Source: CAVZAB01 sp963773155 (GTDB lineage Bacteria > Pseudomonadota > Alphaproteobacteria > Rhizobiales > Beijerinckiaceae). Taken from it: 64,000 nt of DNA. The notes beneath the pieces were generated by a model. It was not told the origin of the DNA, did not search any database, and worked only from the letters and a program-made list of their open reading frames with translations. Positions 51,228 to 60,220 of this stretch are shown piece after piece (within the stretch, counting starts at the first letter, position 1; every line of letters begins with the position of its first letter). Made by a program: the position numbers and the translations under genes. Location: contig CAVZAB010000004.1 of NCBI GenBank assembly GCA_963773155.1, positions 1-64,000 on the forward strand, given 5' to 3'.

Positions 51228-52382
51228 CTAGTCGAGGGTTCGCCGGAACCGCCTGACGGCAATGGTCATGGCGACGAGCATGAGGATCGCCAGCGCGATG
51301 GTTTCCCGCTGCAGGTCGATGAAATCGGCGCCTTTCAGCATGACCCCCCGGACAATCCGGATGAAATGGGTCAGCGGCAGGCATTCGCCGACCCATTGCG
51401 CCCAGGTTGGCATGCCGGCAAAGGGAAACATGAAACCGGAGAGAAGGATATTCGGCAAAAAGAACATCATCGCCATTTGCACCGCTTGCAGCTGATTGCG
51501 GGCGATGGTCGAGAACGTGTAGCCGATCGACAGGTTGGTGACGATGAACAAAAGGGTCAGCGCCGCCAACAGGCCAAGATTTCCGACGACCGGAACGTGA
51601 AACACAAAGACGCCGGCGGCAACGATCATCACGGCCTGCAGGAGGCCGACCCCGACATAGGGCGCGATTTTGCCGAGCATGATTTCGAGTGGATCGATCG
51701 GCATCGCGAGTAGGCTTTCCATCGTGCCGCGTTCAACTTCGCGGGTGACCGAGAGCGCTGTAAAGATCAGCAGGGTCATGGTGAGAATCGTGCCAACCAG
51801 GCCGGGAACTATGTTCAGGCGCGACTCGCCTGCCGGGTTGTAGCGCCGATGCTGCCGAATTTCGAAGGAAGGCTGCCCCGCCTGTCCGTTCGAGGTTTCC
51901 CGGTCGCGCACCAGCGCGCTTGTGACAATCCCTTCGAGGGCGCCAAGCGCGGTAGCGGCGGCGACCGGGTCGCTGGCGTCGGCGGCGACCAGCAGGGCTG
52001 GCTTTTCGCCGCGGCGCAGCGCCCGCTCAAAACCGGCCGGGATCTCGACGGAAAACAGAATGTCGCCGGCGCGCATTTGGGCGTCGATCTCGGCTTCGCT
52101 TTGGGCCATGGTCTTGATGTCGAAATAGGATGTATTGGCCAGCGCAACGAGAATCGAGCGCCCGACATCGCTTTCCTCCTGCAACAATATGCCGGTCGGC
52201 AAGTGACGGGGGGTGGTGTTGATCGCATAACCGAACAAAAACAGCTGCATGACAGGGATCGTGATCATCGTCGCCAGGGTGACGCGGTCGCGAGTGAGCT
52301 GAATGAATTCCTTGACCAGCATCGCCCAGAATCGGAGTAGACTGAAACGCGGCGTTGCATCCGTGTGGCGGTCGCGGGTCAT
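51228..52382 (-). CDS. ABC-2 type multidrug export permease
   Basis: A 384-residue permease of the YhhJ-like ABC-2 family. It has one membrane segment near residues 30-50, a large extracytoplasmic domain (residues 55-200: GRSILVALANTSYFDIKTMA, FSVEIPAGFERALRRGEKPA), then five membrane segments from LNIVPGLVGTILTMTLLIFT. The signature VEREVERGTMESLLAMPIDP-like stretch reads TREVERGTMESLLAMPIDP. It overlaps the ATPase gene's end by four bases. It exports drugs or lipids with its partners in the operon. Confidence 0.92.
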   Translation of the reverse strand: MTRDRHTDATPRFSLLRFWAMLVKEFIQLTRDRVTLATMITIPVMQLFLFGYAINTTPRHLPTGILLQEESDVGRSILVALANTSYFDIKTMAQSEAEIDAQMRAGDILFSVEIPAGFERALRRGEKPALLVAADASDPVAAATALGALEGIVTSALVRDRETSNGQAGQPSFEIRQHRRYNPAGESRLNIVPGLVGTILTMTLLIFTALSVTREVERGTMESLLAMPIDPLEIMLGKIAPYVGVGLLQAVMIVAAGVFVFHVPVVGNLGLLAALTLLFIVTNLSIGYTFSTIARNQLQAVQMAMMFFLPNILLSGFMFPFAGMPTWAQWVGECLPLTHFIRIVRGVMLKGADFIDLQRETIALAILMLVAMTIAVRRFRRTLD

Positions 52383-53317
52383 GGCTGGTCCTGTACGCTG
52401 TTCATCAGATCGATGAAGACATCCTCCAGCGTCGCTTGCGCGGGCGCGACGGACAGGCCCCTTTGCCGCCGCAACCCGGCAATTGCCCGTTCAAGCGCCG
52501 CGGCGTCGTGCCCCGAGACATGCAGAGAATTGCCGAAGGGTGCCACCATTTCGACGCCCGGCATTGCCTTCAATCCTTCCTGAATGTCATGCAATCCGGG
52601 TCCCTGGACGATCCAAGTCGTCAGGCCGGCGCCGGCAATGACCGATTCGACGCTGCCGCGGGCCAGGATGCGGCCGCGTGCAATATAGGCGATCTGATGG
52701 CACCGTTCGGCTTCGTCCATGTAATGGGTCGAGACGAGGACGGTCAGACCCTCGGCGGCGAGGTTATGGATTTCCGTCCAGAAGTCCCGCCTCGCTTTCG
52801 GATCGACGCCAGCGGTCGGCTCGTCAAGGAGCAGGAGTTCGGGACCGGTAAGAATGCAGGCGCCCAGCGCCAGCCGTTGCTTCCAGCCGCCCGAAAGCTG
52901 TCCGGCCAATTGGTTCTCGCGGCCGCGCAGGCCAAGCCGCTCGATCGCCGCGTCGGCAGCGACCCTGGGATTGGGCAGGCAGTAGACCCGCGCCACAAAT
53001 TCGAGATTTTCGCGGATCGACAAGTCTTCGTAGAGCGAAAAGCGCTGCGTCATATAGCCGACCAGGCGCTTGATTTGCTGGGCCTGGGACAAAATATCGA
53101 ACCCGAGACAAGTGCCGCTGCCGCTGTCCGGCGTCAATAGACCACAGAGCATTCGGATCGTCGTCGTCTTGCCGGAACCGTTGGGACCGAGAAAGCCGTA
53201 TATCTGGCCGCGCTCGACCTGCATGGAAAGACCGCTGACGACAGTGACGCCGTTGAAGGACTTGGTCAGCCCGTGGACGTCGATGGCCGGACCGCCACCA
53301 TCAAGAGCCGCGGGCAT
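52379..53317 (-). CDS. ABC transporter ATP-binding protein
   Basis: A 312-residue cytoplasmic ATPase that drives the export permease. Walker A is YGFLGPNGSGKTTTIRMLCG, the Q-loop is YMTQRFSLYEDLSIRENLEF, the signature LSGGWKQRLALGACILTGP, Walker B LLLLDEPTAGVDPKARRDFW, and the H-loop STHYMDEAERC. A C-terminal extension of about 80 residues (LTTWIVQGPGLHDIQEGLKA) is usual in this subfamily. It overlaps both neighbours, so the operon is tightly coupled. Confidence 0.94.
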   Translation of the reverse strand: MPAALDGGGPAIDVHGLTKSFNGVTVVSGLSMQVERGQIYGFLGPNGSGKTTTIRMLCGLLTPDSGSGTCLGFDILSQAQQIKRLVGYMTQRFSLYEDLSIRENLEFVARVYCLPNPRVAADAAIERLGLRGRENQLAGQLSGGWKQRLALGACILTGPELLLLDEPTAGVDPKARRDFWTEIHNLAAEGLTVLVSTHYMDEAERCHQIAYIARGRILARGSVESVIAGAGLTTWIVQGPGLHDIQEGLKAMPGVEMVAPFGNSLHVSGHDAAALERAIAGLRRQRGLSVAPAQATLEDVFIDLMNSVQDQP

Positions 53318-54287
53318 CGGCCTGAACGCCGGAGGGGTCGGCGAGGAGGATGCTGACGGGCTGGCCTACGCGCAATGCTTCCGGTCGAATTGGACGAGCC
53401 TCGACCCGGAACACCAGTTTGGCCCGCTCGTCCAGGCTGAAGATGACCGGAGGCGTATATTCGGCCTGGGCCGACAAGAAGGTCACTTTTGCCTCGAGAT
53501 CGTTGGGGCAACCATCGCAGGTGACGAGCACGTTGTCGCCGATTTTGAGTCTTGGCAGGATCGCCTGCGGCACGAAGAAGCGCACCTTGACGTTTTCCGG
53601 TGGCACGATCGCGACCACCGGCCGGCCCATGGGAACAACTTCGCCAGGCCGAAAATAGACCTCCTGAACCCGGCCGGCGACACTTGCCGCCACAATCAAT
53701 CGCTGCAGCCGGGCCCCGGCGGCGGCGACCTGCGCTTTGGCCTGTTCGACCGCCGAGCGGGCGGCATCGAGATCCTCGCTTCGCCCGGCCAGTCGCGCCA
53801 CATCGATCTGCCGGAGCACCGTATCGAGAGCCGCGCGGTCACGATTAAAGGCGGATTGCGCCTGATCGAGCCGCGATTTGGTGGCAATGCCCTTTTCGAC
53901 GAGTGTCGTCACCCGGTCGAGGTCGGCCGCCGAATATTTTAGGGCCGCTTCGGCTTGGCGCTGCGAGGCCTCGAGAACGGCGATTTCCTCGGGCCGCTGC
54001 TGGGCCGCCTCGAGCCGGGCGAGTTTAGAACTTGCCTCGTTCAACGCCGCCGTGGCGGCTGCCTGGTCAGCGGCCTGGGTCGCCGAATCGATCGCAAAGA
54101 GTGCGTCGCCGGCTTTGACCTCCCAACCCTCGTCGACATAGAGCTGGACCAACCGGCCCTGGTCCTCGGCGGCAAAGAAAACGGTGTCGGCTTCGATCCA
54201 ACCCTGGAATGTCGGCGGCTTACGCGGGCTGCAACCGGCGAACGCCCCGGCAAGACAGGCAAACAGAATGAGGCGGCCTGCGATCAC
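53301..54287 (-). CDS. HlyD-type membrane fusion protein
   Basis: A 328-residue periplasmic adaptor that links the export pump to the outer membrane. It begins with a lipoprotein signal (LILFACLAGAFAGC, lipobox AGC at residue 19). The biotinyl-lipoyl hairpin GRLVQLYVDEGWEVKAGDAL FAID, the long coiled coil (EASSKLARLEAAQQRPEEIA to ARSAVEQAKAQVAAAGARLQ) and the beta-barrel VYFRPGEVVPMGRPVVAIVP are in order. It overlaps both neighbours by a few bases. Confidence 0.92.
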   Translation of the reverse strand: MIAGRLILFACLAGAFAGCSPRKPPTFQGWIEADTVFFAAEDQGRLVQLYVDEGWEVKAGDALFAIDSATQAADQAAATAALNEASSKLARLEAAQQRPEEIAVLEASQRQAEAALKYSAADLDRVTTLVEKGIATKSRLDQAQSAFNRDRAALDTVLRQIDVARLAGRSEDLDAARSAVEQAKAQVAAAGARLQRLIVAASVAGRVQEVYFRPGEVVPMGRPVVAIVPPENVKVRFFVPQAILPRLKIGDNVLVTCDGCPNDLEAKVTFLSAQAEYTPPVIFSLDERAKLVFRVEARPIRPEALRVGQPVSILLADPSGVQADARGS

Positions 54288-54907
54288 GAGCGCGCCCCAG
54301 TCTGGCCGATAAGAATGGCCCGGTGCGCCGCAAACAGACCCTCAACATCGAGCGGTTCGAAGCGCTCGAATAGCCCGTCCCAGACGAGCGCAACAAGCAT
54401 TGGCCCAAATAGCAATTGCGGATGTTCGGCAAGGAGTACCGCTCTGCCCTCGCCCCGCTGACCAGCGCGCTGAAGGAAGCCGCGAACCCGGCCGAGCCCG
54501 TTGGCGACGACCTCCCGGTAATAGAACGCGGCGATCGCGGGAAAGCGCGGACCTTCGGCAATGATCAGGCGGAGGATTTCCTTGCGCTTGGTGCCGAGGA
54601 CCTCCGATCGAAACAGCGCAAGCAGGGCGGCTAGAAAATTGTCGAGCGAGAGATCGGATCGTTCGGCAAGTTCACCCAAGCGGTTCAACACTGGCACCGC
54701 GGCGCTGCGGACGAGCTCGGTGAACAGAGCCTCCTTGTCGGCGAAATGGAGGTAGATTGTGCCCTTGGCAACCTGGGCACGTTGCGCCACATCGTCGAGT
54801 CGAGCCGCGGCGAATCCACGTCGCGCAAACACCCACTGCGCCGCGTCAAGAATCTGCTGGCGCCGATCGTCGGAGGGCAAACTGCGGCGCTTGACTCGGC
54901 TTGGCAT
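54284..54907 (-). CDS. TetR-family regulator of the efflux operon
   Basis: A 207-residue repressor and first gene of the four-gene operon. The helix-turn-helix is at residues 18-62 (ILDAAQWVFARRGFAAARLD, DVAQRAQVAKGTIYLHFADK EALF). The C-terminal ligand domain resembles the TetR_C group that binds hydrophobic compounds (LRLIIAEGPRFPAIAAFYYR). The operator-like palindrome at 54923-54944 lies just upstream, so it most likely represses itself and the pump. Confidence 0.93.
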   Translation of the reverse strand: MPSRVKRRSLPSDDRRQQILDAAQWVFARRGFAAARLDDVAQRAQVAKGTIYLHFADKEALFTELVRSAAVPVLNRLGELAERSDLSLDNFLAALLALFRSEVLGTKRKEILRLIIAEGPRFPAIAAFYYREVVANGLGRVRGFLQRAGQRGEGRAVLLAEHPQLLFGPMLVALVWDGLFERFEPLDVEGLFAAHRAILIGQTGARS

Positions 54908-54922
54908 AGCAACGCCTCATTG

Positions 54923-54944
54923 AATGACTGACTAGTAAGTCATT
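54923..54944. promoter_or_regulatory. operator-like palindrome of the TetR gene
   Basis: AATGACT-N8-AGTCATT, exact inverted arms, 16 bases before the TetR start codon. Size and place are typical of TetR operators. A run of T and A next to it may be part of the promoter. Confidence 0.65.
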
Positions 54945-55418
54945 TTCTACACCCTGTCAAGGTTGGAGAGGCGCGGCGCAGGCAGGCCAATGGGTCGCCG
55001 GGGTGAGGCCTCGCGGCAAGCGCTGCCCGCCGGGTAGGCGGCGCGCCGTGCAGCGGCAGGCTCGCGCAGTGACCCGGATGGCGGCGCCAGAAAGCCGGCG
55101 CTTTCGCCGATGCAGTTTCGGCACGTCATTCGCCGTCTGGCGCCGCGCCTTAGCGAGAGAAAGGGGGCACACCCACCCGGCGCCCGCCGCTGGCAAACCG
55201 CCAAGCGGCCGTGGCCAACGGCGTCGCGTGTCAATGGATCATTTTGCGCGCGGGCTTGCCGCCCCAGGTCGTCCTGCCTGTCGACTTGTGTGCGCCTTGT
55301 CGGGCCAACGCAATCGGCCCGGCGGATCGGCACTATCTATCGGCCCGCCACAGGCCTATTCTGATCGCCCGTAACGGCGGCGGGATTCGTATTCGCGCGC
55401 CCTCGAGGAGAAGCTGAA
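54945..55418. other. no supported gene
   Basis: About 470 GC-rich bases. Long frames exist on both strands but consist of arginine-, alanine- and proline-rich residues without a domain or ribosome site. It separates the efflux operon from the small basic protein. Confidence 0.45.
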
Positions 55419-55556
55419 ATGGCAAAAGGACAGCAGCGCGGCAATCGCGAGGCTAAGAAGCCGAAAAAGGAAAAGCCGAAGGTTACCGCAGCCGAACAAT
55501 CGCCGTTTGGCAACGCAATGAAGACATTGCCGGCAAAGAGCGGCAAGAAGCGCTAG
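55419..55556 (+). CDS. 45-residue basic protein
   Basis: Starts at ATG 55419 after GAGGAGAAGC. Sequence MAKGQQRGNREAKKPKKEKP then KVTAAEQSPFGNAMKTLPAK and SGKKR: 13 lysines and 3 arginines in 45 residues. Similar tiny proteins are widespread in Hyphomicrobiales and have no known role; nucleic-acid binding is possible from the charge. Confidence 0.7.
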   Translation: MAKGQQRGNREAKKPKKEKPKVTAAEQSPFGNAMKTLPAKSGKKR

Positions 55557-55725
55557 CGAGCATTGTGCCCAACCCGCGCCGCGGTTGTGCCGGCGTTGAG
55601 CCTGGCTTGCGGTGCGAGTGGGCTTTCGGCTGGTCATTGATGGGCAAGCGCCAGCCGGCGAATTTGTCTGCGCGGGGCTCGCGGCGGCGATTGTAACTTA
55701 ACCGTCTATTTGATATTTGCCAGTT

Positions 55726-57078
55726 ATGATTGACTGGCAATGGAAAGCGGGTGCGCGCCGCGCCCCAGCGATCGCGGGGTTTGCCGTCACGGTTGCCCTT
55801 GCCGGCTGCGAGCGGGCCGATCTGCACCAGGCGGAAGTCTGCGAGGCGGTGGCCAGCCAGCTGCTAGGCGGCAATCCCGCCGCCAGGCTTTCGAGCCTTC
55901 CCGACTCGTCGACGGCGCATGGCATCGTCACCCGCTTTGCCGTGCCAGGCGAGGCCACCCGAGAGATCCGTTGCCGTTTCGAAAGCAGCGACGAAAAAAG
56001 CGCCGACCAGATGGCCCTCGCCGGCGTTCGCACCGACGCCGGAGCCAATCTCGACGCAACCGGCCTTGCGGCGGTTAGAGCCGGTCTCGAACGGCGTGGC
56101 CTGTCGTGGAAGGTTTCGTGGATCCCGACCTTCGGCCTGCCGCACGGCAATCTCGCCCCGGCCAGCGCGGCTTCGGGGCTGCTCTATTTTCTGCAGCTGG
56201 CACTGAACGGCATCACCTATGGGTCGCTGATTGGCCTCGTCGCAATGGGTTTTGCGCTGATCTACGGCGCCATCGGCGTGTTCAATCTGGCCTTTGGCGA
56301 TGTATTCATGGTCGCGGCCTTCGTGGCCACGGCTTTCGTTCTGGCGCTGAGGGCGATTGCCGGCTTCTCGCTTGGCCTCGAGGCGGCCCTGGCGCTGCCA
56401 GCCACCCTCCTCGCCGCCGCCGTTTGTTCTCTGGTCACGGATCGGCTGGTCTTTGCGCCCTTGCGGCTGTCCCACCCGCTGATGCCCTTGGTTGCCTCGA
56501 TCGGCCTGTCACTGGTCTTGCAGAATTATGTTTTTCTCGGTGTCGGCCGGGCCAATCTCTGGCTCGCCCCGTCGGCGGTGCAAGGCATCGTGCTCGCTGC
56601 AGCCGACGGTTTCGAGCTCTACGCCAATCAGGCGCAGGCTGCGCTCATTCTGTTGGCTGCTTTCCTTGTCGCGGCGTGCTGGCTGATCATGACAAAAACC
56701 CAATTCGGGCTGTCGCAACGGGCCTGCGCCCAGGACCGCGCGATGGCGGCGCTGCTCGGCATTGACATTAACCGCGTGATCGCCGGCACTTTCGGCCTGG
56801 CCGGCTGTCTGGCCGGCGCTGCGGGTTTCATGGCTGCGACCTATTATGGCGGCATTAGCGTCAACATGGGCGTGGCATTGGGGCTGAAGGGCTTCACCGC
56901 GGCGATTTTCGGTGGCGTCGGCAATTTTAAGGGGGCCGCGATCGGCGGCCTCGTCGTCGGTCTCCTCGAGAGCTTCACGGCCGGCTATTTCTACGGTGGC
57001 TATAAGGAGATTGCCGTCTTTGTCCTCCTCGTGCTGCTGCTGATTTTCAGGCCGCAGGGCATTCTCGGCGACGGTTAG
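55726..57078 (+). CDS. LivH-type branched-chain amino acid permease with a lipoprotein-like N-terminal domain
   Basis: A 450-residue protein from ATG 55726 (an ATG nine bases earlier is also possible). Residues 1-150 start with a lipobox-like VTVALAGC and hold a small domain with paired cysteines (VCEAVASQ, EIRCRF). Residues 155-450 are a full LivH permease with eight membrane segments: LLYFLQLALNGITYGSLIGL, FGDVFMVAAFVATAFVLALR, and the ABC-contact loop AQDRAMAALLGIDINRVIAG. No binding protein, LivM or ATPase is nearby, so partners must be elsewhere. The fused outer domain could act as a built-in receptor or anchor; that is inference. Confidence 0.85.
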   Translation: MIDWQWKAGARRAPAIAGFAVTVALAGCERADLHQAEVCEAVASQLLGGNPAARLSSLPDSSTAHGIVTRFAVPGEATREIRCRFESSDEKSADQMALAGVRTDAGANLDATGLAAVRAGLERRGLSWKVSWIPTFGLPHGNLAPASAASGLLYFLQLALNGITYGSLIGLVAMGFALIYGAIGVFNLAFGDVFMVAAFVATAFVLALRAIAGFSLGLEAALALPATLLAAAVCSLVTDRLVFAPLRLSHPLMPLVASIGLSLVLQNYVFLGVGRANLWLAPSAVQGIVLAAADGFELYANQAQAALILLAAFLVAACWLIMTKTQFGLSQRACAQDRAMAALLGIDINRVIAGTFGLAGCLAGAAGFMAATYYGGISVNMGVALGLKGFTAAIFGGVGNFKGAAIGGLVVGLLESFTAGYFYGGYKEIAVFVLLVLLLIFRPQGILGDG

Positions 57079-57104
57079 GCGCGATCGCATCTGCCTTGCA
57101 GCGC

Positions 57105-57692
57105 TCAAGGCTGGGTCAGGCCTTGTTCCATCTTGACCGCGGCCTTGCTGATGCGGTCGCCAGAGACAAAGTCCCGCAAGATCTCCTTGTCTTCGGCAAT
57201 CCAGTAATAGCCGGCGCTCGCCTCGAATTTCACCGCGAGCACGCTTTTGTAGCGGCCATCGTTCGATGGCCCGGCCTTGAGTTCCTTGCAATGCAAAGTC
57301 TTCGGATCGCTGCCGCCCCGGTAAGTCCAGGCCGCATTCCAGCAGAGCTTGCCGTCAGATGCCTCCCAGCTGCCCCGTCCGACTTTGGCGATGCCTTTTT
57401 CCTGGGTAATGGCGACAAACAGCCCGCCCGGGTCGAAATAGGCACCGCAGCCGTTGCAATTGGGCCAAAGCCACGAACGGCCTGAAAAGAATGTCTCGAC
57501 CGTATTCTTGGGTGCCGGCTTCGCCTCAGGCGCGAAATCGAAATCGAGAGCGCCGGCCTTGCCGCTCGCCAATAGCAATAGTCCGAAAGAGCAAAGGCCG
57601 GCGAGCGCCATGCCGGCATATCCGTTGCGATGTGGCACCACGCCCCCCGTCAAACGCGGCCGAAGGCTAACCGATGCCGGCGCCCCTGTCAT
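57105..57692 (-). CDS. DUF995 family exported protein
   Basis: The mature domain matches DUF995: ETFFSGRSWLWPNCNGCGAY, GSWEASDGKLCWNAAWTYRG and AGYYWIAEDKEILRDFVSGD, with four cysteines. A hydrophobic leader (MALAGLCSFGLLLLASGKAGA) precedes it. The start is uncertain: ATG 57692 is used here, but ATG 57611, directly before the leader, is a plausible shorter form, and the open frame continues upstream to 57842. Function unknown; probably periplasmic. Confidence 0.75.
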   Translation of the reverse strand: MTGAPASVSLRPRLTGGVVPHRNGYAGMALAGLCSFGLLLLASGKAGALDFDFAPEAKPAPKNTVETFFSGRSWLWPNCNGCGAYFDPGGLFVAITQEKGIAKVGRGSWEASDGKLCWNAAWTYRGGSDPKTLHCKELKAGPSNDGRYKSVLAVKFEASAGYYWIAEDKEILRDFVSGDRISKAAVKMEQGLTQP

Positions 57693-57733
57693 TTGCCTTG
57701 AAAAATATTCCGTCGGCGCGGCGGCGCGCGTCA

Positions 57734-58024
57734 TCACCAGCCCGGGCGGCCGTAATAGGGAGAGGCGGGATAGGGATAATAGGGATAGGGCGGCGGCGGC
57801 GCTGGCGGCGGGTAGTAGCGATAGCGGGGCGGAAGCTGGCAATAATAGGGCTGCGGATAGAACGGCCGCCCGCTGGAATTGAAACAGCAGCCATCCGGTC
57901 GGCAGATCGTTCGGGCAAGTTCGATCTTACCGCCGAAGATTTCCTGGGCAGCAGCGGGCGGCCAAGCCGCATCGGCCGAGATCAGGCCCAGAAGCAGCAT
58001 CGCAGGCATGCCGGGGTTCACCAT
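57734..58024 (-). CDS. small exported Pro/Tyr-rich protein
   Basis: A 96-residue protein from ATG 58024, five bases after GGAG. The signal peptide MVNPGMPAMLLLGLISADAA is followed by AWPPAAAQEIFGGKIELART and ICRPDGCCFNSSGRPFY, three cysteines close together, then a tail of proline and tyrosine (PYYCQLPPRYRYYPPPAPPP and on). Low-complexity tails of this kind are found in cell-surface or periplasmic proteins. No function is known. Confidence 0.65.
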   Translation of the reverse strand: MVNPGMPAMLLLGLISADAAWPPAAAQEIFGGKIELARTICRPDGCCFNSSGRPFYPQPYYCQLPPRYRYYPPPAPPPPYPYYPYPASPYYGRPGW

Positions 58025-58222
58025 TGTGACTCCATTGATCGATCGGCGCACCGCTCTACGCGCCGCAAGCCGCGGGCCGCCGGTTCCCGCTTAGCCTTCG
58101 GGCCTGCGAAAGTCCATCGGCGGCGCTTGCGCCTCGCAAATCGAACAGATCCGCCGTAATATTGCAGAACAATGAGGCTTGAGATCGGCTGCTCTCGCTT
58201 CGGATCAGCGCTGAGAGGATCG

Positions 58223-59413
58223 ATGCCCACCCACGACCCCGTCGTTATTGCCAGCCTGGCGCGCACCCCGATCGGCGGCTTTCAGGGCGAGTTGCGCAGC
58301 CTCAGTGCCCCGGCACTTGGCGCAGCCGCCATCGCCGCGGCCCGCCAGCGCGCCGGTCTCAAGCCGGACGATGTCGACGATCTCGTCTTTGGCTGCGTCT
58401 TGACCGCAGGGCAAGGCCAGGCGCCGGCGCGTCAGGCGGCGCTCCGGTCTGGTCTGCCGGACGCGGTCGGCGCGACCACGCTGAACAAGATGTGCGGCTC
58501 GGGGATGAAAGCAGTCATGCTTGCGCATGACCAGCTCGTCGCCGGGAGTGCCGCGATCATGATTGCCGGCGGCATGGAAAGCATGACCAATGCCCCCTAT
58601 CTGCTCGAACGGGCCCGGACGGGCTATCGCATGGGCCATGGCCGGATCGTCGATCACATGTTCCTCGATGGGCTTGAGGACGCTTACGATCCCGGCCGCC
58701 TGATGGGAACTTTTGCCGAGGATTGCGCCGAGGCCTATCAATTCACCCGCGAGGCGCAGGATGCCTATGCGACGGAATCGCTGACCCGGGCGCAAAACGC
58801 AGTCGCGCGAGGCGCTTTCGACGAAGAAATTGTCGCCGTCAATGTTCTCGAGGCCAAGGATGCCCGCTCTGTCGCCCGGGATGAACAGCCGGGCAGGGCG
58901 AGGCTCGACAAGATTGCCAGCCTGAAACCGGCATTTCGCGAATCCGGCAGCGTGACCGCCGCCAATTCATCATCGATTTCGGATGGTGCCGCAGCCCTGG
59001 TGTTGATGCGCCTTTCTGAGGCGGAGCGCCGCGGTCTTGCACCGCTTGCCGCCATTCGCGGCCACGCCTCATTCGCCGATCGCCCGGCTCGCTTTCCGAC
59101 TGCGCCGATCGGCGCGGTGAGGAAACTCCTGGAGAAGACGTCCTGGACCTTGCCGCAGGTCGACCTCTTTGAAATCAACGAGGCCTTCGCGGTTGTTGCC
59201 TTGGCAGCCATGCACGATCTCGACTTGCCGCATGAACGGCTCAACATTCACGGCGGCGCCTGCGCGCTCGGTCATCCGATCGGCGCTTCGGGCGCGCGGA
59301 TCGTGGTAACCCTGCTTGCGGCGCTCCGCCGCCACGATTTGCGGCGCGGCATTGCGGCGATTTGCATCGGCGGTGGCGAAGCCACCGCTCTCGCGCTCGA
59401 ACGGCTCGCCTGA
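58223..59413 (+). CDS. acetyl-CoA acetyltransferase (thiolase)
   Basis: A 396-residue thiolase that joins or splits acetyl-CoA and acyl-CoA. The start at 58223 (MPTHDPVVIASLARTPIGGF) follows GAGAGGATCG. The nucleophile cysteine is in TTLNKMCGSGMKAVM, the second site in NIHGGACALGHPIGASGARI, and the third, CIGGGEATALAL, closes the protein. MESMTNAPYLLERARTG and FEINEAFAVVALAA are further family blocks. It could serve polyhydroxyalkanoate or fatty-acid metabolism; no neighbour decides between them. Confidence 0.92.
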   Translation: MPTHDPVVIASLARTPIGGFQGELRSLSAPALGAAAIAAARQRAGLKPDDVDDLVFGCVLTAGQGQAPARQAALRSGLPDAVGATTLNKMCGSGMKAVMLAHDQLVAGSAAIMIAGGMESMTNAPYLLERARTGYRMGHGRIVDHMFLDGLEDAYDPGRLMGTFAEDCAEAYQFTREAQDAYATESLTRAQNAVARGAFDEEIVAVNVLEAKDARSVARDEQPGRARLDKIASLKPAFRESGSVTAANSSSISDGAAALVLMRLSEAERRGLAPLAAIRGHASFADRPARFPTAPIGAVRKLLEKTSWTLPQVDLFEINEAFAVVALAAMHDLDLPHERLNIHGGACALGHPIGASGARIVVTLLAALRRHDLRRGIAAICIGGGEATALALERLA

Positions 59414-59431
59414 AGCGAGCCGTATTCGGGC

Positions 59432-60220
59432 TCAATAATAAAATGCGGCCCCGCCCGCCTCGGCCGCATTGGAGAGCAGGCGCGCGAAGGCCCAGGGCTG
59501 CATCAGCGCGCGCGGCGGCAGGATGATCCAGCCGTCGGCATTGCCGACCGCCGAATGATCGCCGGCGGCAACCGCCAAGGCCGTGAGCGCGCAAATCAGG
59601 GCGGCCCGATCGTCGTGATGGGTGATCGTCCCCGGATTATCGCAGCTGGCCGAAGGGAGATAGTGCTGGATGAAGCTGTGCAAGCGGCCCTGGGCCAACA
59701 GCGCCGCGAAGAACCGATCGGACTTGCCCGCGCGACCGCGCGCCAAGGGCGCGGGATCGGGCAACATGAATGCCATGAACGAGGACGGAAAGGCCTCGGC
59801 CAACGCCCGTTCGTGAATTGCGACGGCATGCGAAGCCTGGGCCAGGCTGCCGAGATCGAGCACAACGCGCGCCGCCTCGTTGGTCGCCTGATTGAGCAAA
59901 CGGCCTTGCGGCGAATTGGCTGGGCCCGGCTTGCCCGCTAGCGGCTGCAACCGCCTGGTTAACATGCGATCCGCCATGCGGTAGCGATTGATAATCGCGA
60001 GATCGCCGCGCAAGGGGCCATCGAAGGCAGCCGCGAGTAGCGGCCTTCCGGCAGCCGTTTGCGCGATGACGCGGCTTCGCTCTTCGGCAATGTAGCGAAA
60101 TCGACCAAACTGCCAGGCGACGCGCCGCATCGACCAGCTTAACCGGCATACTGCGCCGGATTGCCGCACCGGTGAAAAGCCGATATCCACTCCGAGCACA
60201 TCGCCGGATTCGGGCAGCAC
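59432..60220 (-). CDS. DUF429-type RNase H-like protein
   Basis: A 262-residue protein. VLGVDIGFSPVRQSGAVCRL with the acidic first strand and LLAAAFDGPLRGDLAIINRY RMADRMLTRRL resemble DUF429 proteins, a family predicted to share the RNase H fold. A C-terminal helical region (HDDRAALICALTALAVAAGD) ends AAFYY. Nuclease activity is predicted from the fold and not shown. It converges with the thiolase gene. Confidence 0.6.
   Translation of the reverse strand: MLPESGDVLGVDIGFSPVRQSGAVCRLSWSMRRVAWQFGRFRYIAEERSRVIAQTAAGRPLLAAAFDGPLRGDLAIINRYRMADRMLTRRLQPLAGKPGPANSPQGRLLNQATNEAARVVLDLGSLAQASHAVAIHERALAEAFPSSFMAFMLPDPAPLARGRAGKSDRFFAALLAQGRLHSFIQHYLPSASCDNPGTITHHDDRAALICALTALAVAAGDHSAVGNADGWIILPPRALMQPWAFARLLSNAAEAGGAAFYY

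Noticed and set aside
55864..56475. Minus-strand frame opposite the LivH gene
   Set aside because: It is antisense to conserved LivH membrane segments and has a glycine/arginine-rich random composition.
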